A model generated the notes under the pieces. The model searched no databases. It was not told the DNA's origin and was given only the letters and a program-made list of their open reading frames with translations. DNA of 8,748 nt from contig JBOGIQ010000260.1 of the NCBI GenBank assembly GCA_050742535.1, positions 1 through 8,748 on the forward strand, read 5' to 3'. Source of the DNA: Gp6-AA40 sp050742535. Lineage in GTDB: Bacteria > Acidobacteriota > Vicinamibacteria > Vicinamibacterales > UBA2999. Positions 5,576-8,748 of this stretch are shown here, one piece after another. A program made the translations under genes and the position numbers. The number at the start of each line of letters is the position of its first letter. Positions within the stretch are counted from its first letter, which is position 1.

Positions 5576-6385
5576 CTACTTCTTCGTCGCGGTGAGCTTC
5601 GTTCCGTTGGCGGTCAACGTCATCGTATTGCCGCTGACCTTGCCGCTGTAGGTCGCCCCGCCAGCGGTGAACGTGATCTCGTCGGCGCGCAGCTTACCGT
5701 TCGACACCTGCGCCGATCCGAGCGTACCGCTCAGCATCTGGAACGTCTGGTTGAGCGTCAGCGTGCCGCGGCCCGGAACGTCCCATGCGCCCTGAACCTT
5801 CGCCGGCACGATCCACAGGTGAGCGGTGCACCAGCTGACACAGTCGCCGCCGACGGTCTGCGTCTCGTCCGGCGTCCAGTCCTCCATCGTGAAGGTGTTC
5901 GAGACGATGCGCGTGCCGGGTCGCATGTTGAGGATCGTCGGCCGCAGTTTCATGTTGAGCTGCGGCAGCAGGAACAGCGTGATGACGTTCGCCTTGGAGA
6001 AGTCGGTCTCGAAGATGTCGGCCTTGCGGAAGGTGGCTTTATCGGCAACGCCGGCGGTCTGCGCCGCCTTCTGCGAGAGCGCCACCATGTCGGGGTTGTA
6101 CTCGATGCCTTCCGCGCGGGCGCCGCGCTTCGCGGCCGTGATGACCGTGCGGCCGTCACCCGAGCCGAGGTCCATGTGGAAGTCCTGCGGCGTCAGCTTG
6201 GCCATGTCGAGCATCTTCTCGACGAGGGCCTGCGGCGTCGGCACCCACACGACGTCCTTGCCGGGCTGGCCGACCTGCGGCTCGAACGGCTTCGTCTGGG
6301 CGCCAGCCTGCGCGAACGCGCTGCCATGGGCCAGGACCACGGACGTCACAAAAATCAACAGAATACGTGCGTAGCGTGAATTCAT
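5576..6385 (-). CDS. exported class I SAM-methyltransferase-fold protein
   Basis: The product has 269 residues. Residues 1-25 form a signal peptide (MNSRYAR, hydrophobic core, AFA before QAGA). WVPTPQALVEKML (47-59) leads into a Rossmann-type core: motif I MDLGSGDGRT (71-80), the acidic residue Glu95 in GIEYNPD that should bind the SAM ribose, KADIF (121-125), and ITLFLLPQLNMKLRP (135-149), followed by PGTRIVSNTF. Two cysteines (DCVSWC, 182 and 186) follow. The last 70 residues (about 200-269) are a separate beta-rich region rich in Gly, Thr and Asn. The core resembles the FAM173/ATPSCKMT-like branch that carries a V-P-T/S-P segment. I choose the ATG at 6383-6385 (GAGG 6 nt upstream); the adjacent ATG at 6388, or one at 6412 preceded by AGGGG, are possible. 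A SAM enzyme outside the cytoplasm would lack its cofactor, so either the role has changed or the signal acts as a membrane anchor. Substrate unknown. Confidence 0.85.
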   Translation of the reverse strand: MNSRYARILLIFVTSVVLAHGSAFAQAGAQTKPFEPQVGQPGKDVVWVPTPQALVEKMLDMAKLTPQDFHMDLGSGDGRTVITAAKRGARAEGIEYNPDMVALSQKAAQTAGVADKATFRKADIFETDFSKANVITLFLLPQLNMKLRPTILNMRPGTRIVSNTFTMEDWTPDETQTVGGDCVSWCTAHLWIVPAKVQGAWDVPGRGTLTLNQTFQMLSGTLGSAQVSNGKLRADEITFTAGGATYSGKVSGNTMTLTANGTKLTATKK

Positions 6386-6433
6386 CATCAACCTCGTAAA
6401 CCTGAAGGCCATATCGCATCCCCTAAATGCGTT

Positions 6434-6493
6434 AGCGCGGATTTTCGTGGGGCGAACCCGCAGGGTTCGCGCCACGGAGGTGAAATCCGCGCT
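6434..6493. repeat. 60-bp imperfect palindrome (hairpin or cruciform element)
   Basis: Outer arms AGCGCGGATTT (6434-6444) and AAATCCGCGCT (6483-6493) are perfect. Inside them CGTGG (6446-6450) pairs with CCACG (6472-6476), and GCGAACCC (6452-6459) pairs with GGGTTCGC (6463-6470) around a GCA loop. That is 24 base pairs interrupted only by one G-G mismatch and a 1-by-6 internal loop. It occupies the divergent region between the methyltransferase-like gene and the hydrolase gene. The inner GCGAACCC palindrome resembles a dispersed repeat I remember from Acidobacteria genomes. A REP or MITE-like element is the likeliest identity; a regulatory RNA structure is less likely. Confidence 0.75.
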
Positions 6494-6522
6494 GGGAAGC
6501 GGAATCTTAATACGATTCGCGC

Positions 6523-6528
6523 TTTAAT
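6523..6528 (+). promoter_or_regulatory. possible -10 box of the hydrolase gene (leaderless)
   Basis: TTTAAT matches TATAAT at five of six positions and ends 7 nt before the ATG at 6536, so the transcript would start at or next to the start codon. No Shine-Dalgarno is present. A small inverted repeat GAATC-7 nt-GATTC (6502-6518) lies just upstream where a regulator could bind. No clear -35 box is seen. Confidence 0.35.
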
Positions 6529-6535
6529 TACGCGC

Positions 6536-8008
6536 ATGAAGCTCATAGCGCTTACCGCGACGTCCCTGCTGCTGTCGACCTTGCTCGGCGCGCAGTCCCC
6601 TATTCCCACCCGCGGCGGCGGGGCCCCACTCGACTCGCCTGGCTCGCTCGGGGCAGGCGGGCGCCAGGCCGGGCAGGGACCGCGCGGGGGCGGGGCCTTC
6701 GATGCCTCGACCCTGCCGTCGAGCCCGGCAGCCGTGCCGCTGCCGTCAATGAGCCCACCAGTCGGCGGCCCCGGCCCGATGTTCGAATCGCTGATGGCCC
6801 TGCCGGCCGGCGACGATCTCGCGCACTTCAAATACGAGGCCTCCGAATACTTCGTGTCCGGTACCGCGAACGGGCAGCCATACACGACGCGGATCGTGAT
6901 CCGGAAACCGGTGGACGCCGCGCGCGCCAGCGGCCTGCTGCTGGCGGAATCGATGCACCCGAGCGGCAACGCGTGGATGTTTCACTTCACGCACCGCTAC
7001 TCGATGAGCGCGGGTCATATCGGCCTCGACGTGCTGACCAGCACGCACGAGCCGTTCGTCGAGTTCAACGAGCAGCGCTACCGGAATCTGCGCGTTGCGC
7101 CGGGGCAGGCGCCGGAGATCCTCGCGCAGGTCGGCGCATTGATGAAGTCGAAGGACAGCCCGATTGCCGCGTACCGGATTCGCAAGATGATTCTGGCGGG
7201 AACGTCGGCGTCCGCGGCGGTCGTGATCAATTACCTGCCGGCGCATACCGTGCTTCGCCTTGCGGACATGCGTCCGATCTACGACGGGTTCCTGCCGACC
7301 AGCACTGGAGCGACGATCGCGGTGCAGGCCACGGCCGGTGGCACCGCGCGGCCGGTCGACGTTCCAATCGTGCAGGTGCCGACGATGACCGAAGTGGCAT
7401 CGGCCAACGTGACGGCGCGGCAGGACAGCGACGCGCCGGGAAATCAGTTCCGCGTCTACGAGTTTCCCGGCATGGCGCACATCGATTCGCGCGACGCGGC
7501 GGCCTACTACCCGAACCCGTGCAAGCTGCCGATCAGCCGCTTCCCCATGGCGGCGTACATGTCGGTTGCGCTGGACCACCTGTGGAAGTGGGTGGACAAG
7601 GGAACGGTTGCACCGCGCGCCGATCGCATTCTCGTGGACCGCAATGACGCGAACGACGGATCGCTCATGGCGCTCGACGAATACGGCAATCCTCGCGGCG
7701 GCATCCGCAACCCGTACGTCGACGTGCCGGTGAAAGCGTTCGCCGTTCGCAACGCCGGCGCGTCTCCACCCGTTGCCAACGCGCATCCGTTCGTGGCGTC
7801 ACGGACACCGGAAGCGCAGGCGCAGCTGTGCGGGCTTGCCGGCTACGAGGTGGCAATGACGCCGGCGCAATTGAAGAAGCTCTACAAAGACGCGAAGTCC
7901 TATCGCGCGCGGGTCGAGAAGCGCCTCGACGAGCTGACGAAGCAGGGCTGGTCGCTGCCGGTGTACAGGGAAATCATTCTCAGGGATGCAGCGGCGGTGA
8001 ATTTCTGA
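6536..8008 (+). CDS. secreted alpha/beta-hydrolase domain protein (Abhydrolase_10 type)
   Basis: The product has 490 residues. Residues 1-19 are a signal peptide (MKL, hydrophobic core, LLGA before QS). Residues about 21-80 are a Gly/Pro/Ser-rich, probably disordered linker. The hydrolase domain runs from YEASEYFVSGTANGQPYTTRIVIRKP (100-125) through MHPSGNAWMFHFTHRY (140-155). The likely nucleophile is Ser224 in the elbow GTSAS (222-226), which has Ser in place of the usual final Gly. Then come YDGFLP (249-254), the likely acid Glu286 in VPTMTEVAS, and the likely catalytic His315 in GMAHID. The C-terminal part (DEYGNPRGGIRNPYVDVPVKAF, then LCGLAGYEVAMTPAQLKKLY) is typical of the alpha/beta-hydrolase-domain family PF20091. 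Substrates of this family are not generally known. It appears to be a single-gene transcript from a probably leaderless promoter, and a palindromic repeat begins at the first base after the TGA. Confidence 0.87.
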   Translation: MKLIALTATSLLLSTLLGAQSPIPTRGGGAPLDSPGSLGAGGRQAGQGPRGGGAFDASTLPSSPAAVPLPSMSPPVGGPGPMFESLMALPAGDDLAHFKYEASEYFVSGTANGQPYTTRIVIRKPVDAARASGLLLAESMHPSGNAWMFHFTHRYSMSAGHIGLDVLTSTHEPFVEFNEQRYRNLRVAPGQAPEILAQVGALMKSKDSPIAAYRIRKMILAGTSASAAVVINYLPAHTVLRLADMRPIYDGFLPTSTGATIAVQATAGGTARPVDVPIVQVPTMTEVASANVTARQDSDAPGNQFRVYEFPGMAHIDSRDAAAYYPNPCKLPISRFPMAAYMSVALDHLWKWVDKGTVAPRADRILVDRNDANDGSLMALDEYGNPRGGIRNPYVDVPVKAFAVRNAGASPPVANAHPFVASRTPEAQAQLCGLAGYEVAMTPAQLKKLYKDAKSYRARVEKRLDELTKQGWSLPVYREIILRDAAAVNF

Positions 8009-8033
8009 GGTCCGCCTGAAGGCGGACACTACG
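8009..8033. repeat. 25-bp palindromic repeat, copy 1
   Basis: GTCCGCC-TGAA-GGCGGAC forms a 7-bp stem with a tetraloop, flanked by a leading G and trailing ACACTACG. It begins immediately after the stop of the hydrolase gene. It matches copy 2 at 8714-8738 in 24 of 25 positions and in the same orientation. There is no T-tract after it, so it is not a canonical terminator. Confidence 0.85.
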
Positions 8034-8086
8034 ATCAGGCCAAGGCGGACACGACGATCAGGCCAAGGCGGACACGACGACAGGCC
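8019..8086. repeat. three tandem copies of a 23-bp unit grown from the palindrome's right half
   Basis: Units at 8019-8041, 8042-8064 and 8065-8086 each start AAGGCGGACAC and end CAGGCC. The first has T where the others have G (ACTACG against ACGACG), and the third lacks one T. The array ends exactly at the stop codon of the converging PPOX gene (8087-8089) and overlaps the right half of the 25-bp palindrome. The segment AAGGCGGACACGACG also occurs, inverted, at 4306-4320. Confidence 0.85.
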
Positions 8087-8698
8087 CTAATACAGCCTGG
8101 TCGCGTAGCTCTCGTCGATCGACGCCTGCAGCTCCTCGACGCTCTGCGTCGTCACGTTTTGATCCTTCAGCATCTGCGCGTAGGTCGGCAGCTCGGTGCG
8201 CTCGATACGATAGTCGTCCTGCCACAGCCTGGAGCGCATCAGCGCCTTCGCGCAGTGCAGGTAGGCTTCGCGCACGGTCACGCGCATCGCGGAGCGCGGG
8301 TGCTTGCCGTTCACGGTCCAGCGTTCGACGAACGCCGGTTCCATCGTGATCTCGGCCACGCCGTTGATTCGCAGCGTCTCGTTGACGCCCGGGATGAAGA
8401 ACAGCAGCCCCACCTGCGGATTGGCGACGACGTTGGTCAGCGAGTCGAGCCGGTTGTTGCCGGGCCAGTCGGGAATGAGGAGCGTCCCGTCGTCGAGGAC
8501 GTGCACGAATCCCGGGGCGTCGCCGCGCGGCGTGACGTCCGAGCCGCCGGCGCTCGACGTTCCCAGACACAGAAACGGCGACAGGCTGATGAAGCGGCGC
8601 ATGTGCGCGTCGAGCGCCGTCAGCGACTTGCGCAGCGATCGTTCGAGCGGCTGCGGATAGCAGTCGCGCAGTTCTTCACGCGTGGCAATGGTGCTCAT
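8087..8698 (-). CDS. pyridoxamine 5'-phosphate oxidase-family (PPOX) FMN-binding protein, DR2398/MSMEG_1061-like
   Basis: The product has 203 residues with no signal peptide. FISLSPFLCLGTSSAGGSDVTPRGDAPGFV (36-65) and LLIPDWPGNNRLDSLTNVVANPQVGLLFFIPG (73-104) are the split-barrel strands that hold FMN in this branch of the family. ETLRINGVAEIT (107-118) and MRVTVREAYLHCAKALMRSRLW (138-159) complete the typical order. Related proteins are cytoplasmic flavin-dependent oxidoreductases or cofactor-binding proteins with largely unknown substrates; PNP-oxidase activity itself is not implied. I choose the ATG at 8696-8698, preceded by AGAGG at 5 nt. The frame is open to a GTG at 8734, but those 12 codons (reading SAFRRT) come from the palindromic repeat. 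Length and motifs are those of an intact gene. The neighbouring genes give no hint of pathway. Confidence 0.87.
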   Translation of the reverse strand: MSTIATREELRDCYPQPLERSLRKSLTALDAHMRRFISLSPFLCLGTSSAGGSDVTPRGDAPGFVHVLDDGTLLIPDWPGNNRLDSLTNVVANPQVGLLFFIPGVNETLRINGVAEITMEPAFVERWTVNGKHPRSAMRVTVREAYLHCAKALMRSRLWQDDYRIERTELPTYAQMLKDQNVTTQSVEELQASIDESYATRLY

Positions 8699-8713
8699 GT
8701 TGGCCTCTGACAC

Positions 8714-8748
8714 GGTCCGCCTAAAGGCGGACACTACGGCGGTCCGCC
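8714..8748. repeat. 25-bp palindromic repeat, copy 2, with a further copy starting at the window edge
   Basis: GTCCGCC-TAAA-GGCGGAC (8715-8732) within the 25-bp element 8714-8738 differs from copy 1 only in the loop. A further GGTCCGCC begins at 8741 and runs off the window, suggesting another copy in tandem. The element lies 15 nt upstream of the PPOX start codon, in its likely promoter region. Confidence 0.8.

Noticed and set aside
6746..7786. A 346-codon minus-strand open frame inside the hydrolase gene
   Set aside because: Its composition (Arg, Val, His, Asp) is that of a mirror frame of a GC-rich gene, and the plus strand has a complete hydrolase with catalytic motifs.
8009..8033. Intrinsic terminator for the hydrolase gene
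   Set aside because: The stem is good but is followed by ACACTACG rather than a T-tract, and the same element occurs upstream of a gene at 8714, so it behaves as a dispersed repeat.
8009..8086. CRISPR array
   Set aside because: The units are only 22-23 bp, directly contiguous, with no spacers and no cas genes; this is a simple tandem duplication.
8699..8734. Longer N-terminus of the PPOX protein starting at GTG 8734
   Set aside because: The extra codons are encoded by the palindromic repeat, and the ATG at 8698 has a suitable ribosome-binding site.

Overview
The window is GC-rich chromosomal DNA. It carries several exported proteins of lineage-restricted families (a DUF6152-type protein, an Abhydrolase_10-type hydrolase, a secreted methyltransferase-like protein) and many short palindromic repeats between genes. 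This combination suggests a soil or sediment Acidobacteriota member, possibly class Vicinamibacteria. That placement is inference from gene content and remembered repeat style; there is no rRNA or other marker here. No phage, plasmid, CRISPR, tRNA or transposase gene is visible.

Layout: (1) 1-225, a 63-codon minus-strand ORF resembling the tail of a PxKF domain, followed by a perfect 20-bp palindrome. (2) 510-1005, a small secreted DUF6152-type protein on the plus strand, then a 9-bp tandem repeat with quadruplex potential and a clear intrinsic terminator. (3) 1004-4298, a three-gene minus-strand ABC-2 exporter operon: ATPase, permease, permease, joined by 0-nt and overlapping junctions. (4) 4299-4412, a short divergent intergenic region built largely of dispersed-repeat sequence. 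(5) 4413-4871, a small secreted protein of unknown function, probably with a leaderless mRNA. (6) 4881-5470 on the minus strand, an ECF sigma factor that keeps sigma region 2 but loses region 4; its sequence continues, out of frame, into a two-helix membrane segment with no start codon of its own. (7) 5576-6385, an exported SAM-methyltransferase-fold protein. (8) 6434-6493, a large imperfect hairpin in the divergent intergenic region. (9) 6536-8008, a secreted Abhydrolase_10-type protein. (10) 8009-8086, palindromic and tandem repeats. (11) 8087-8698, a pyridoxamine-phosphate-oxidase-fold flavoprotein on the minus strand, with a second copy of the palindromic repeat just upstream.

Only the ABC genes form a clear functional unit, an efflux complex of one ATPase and two different permeases. 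The other genes are single transcription units separated by repeats. The points most worth a second look are the broken or fused sigma factor, the methyltransferase fold behind a signal peptide, and the number of distinct repeat types placed exactly at gene borders. I did not find a convincing new multi-gene system.
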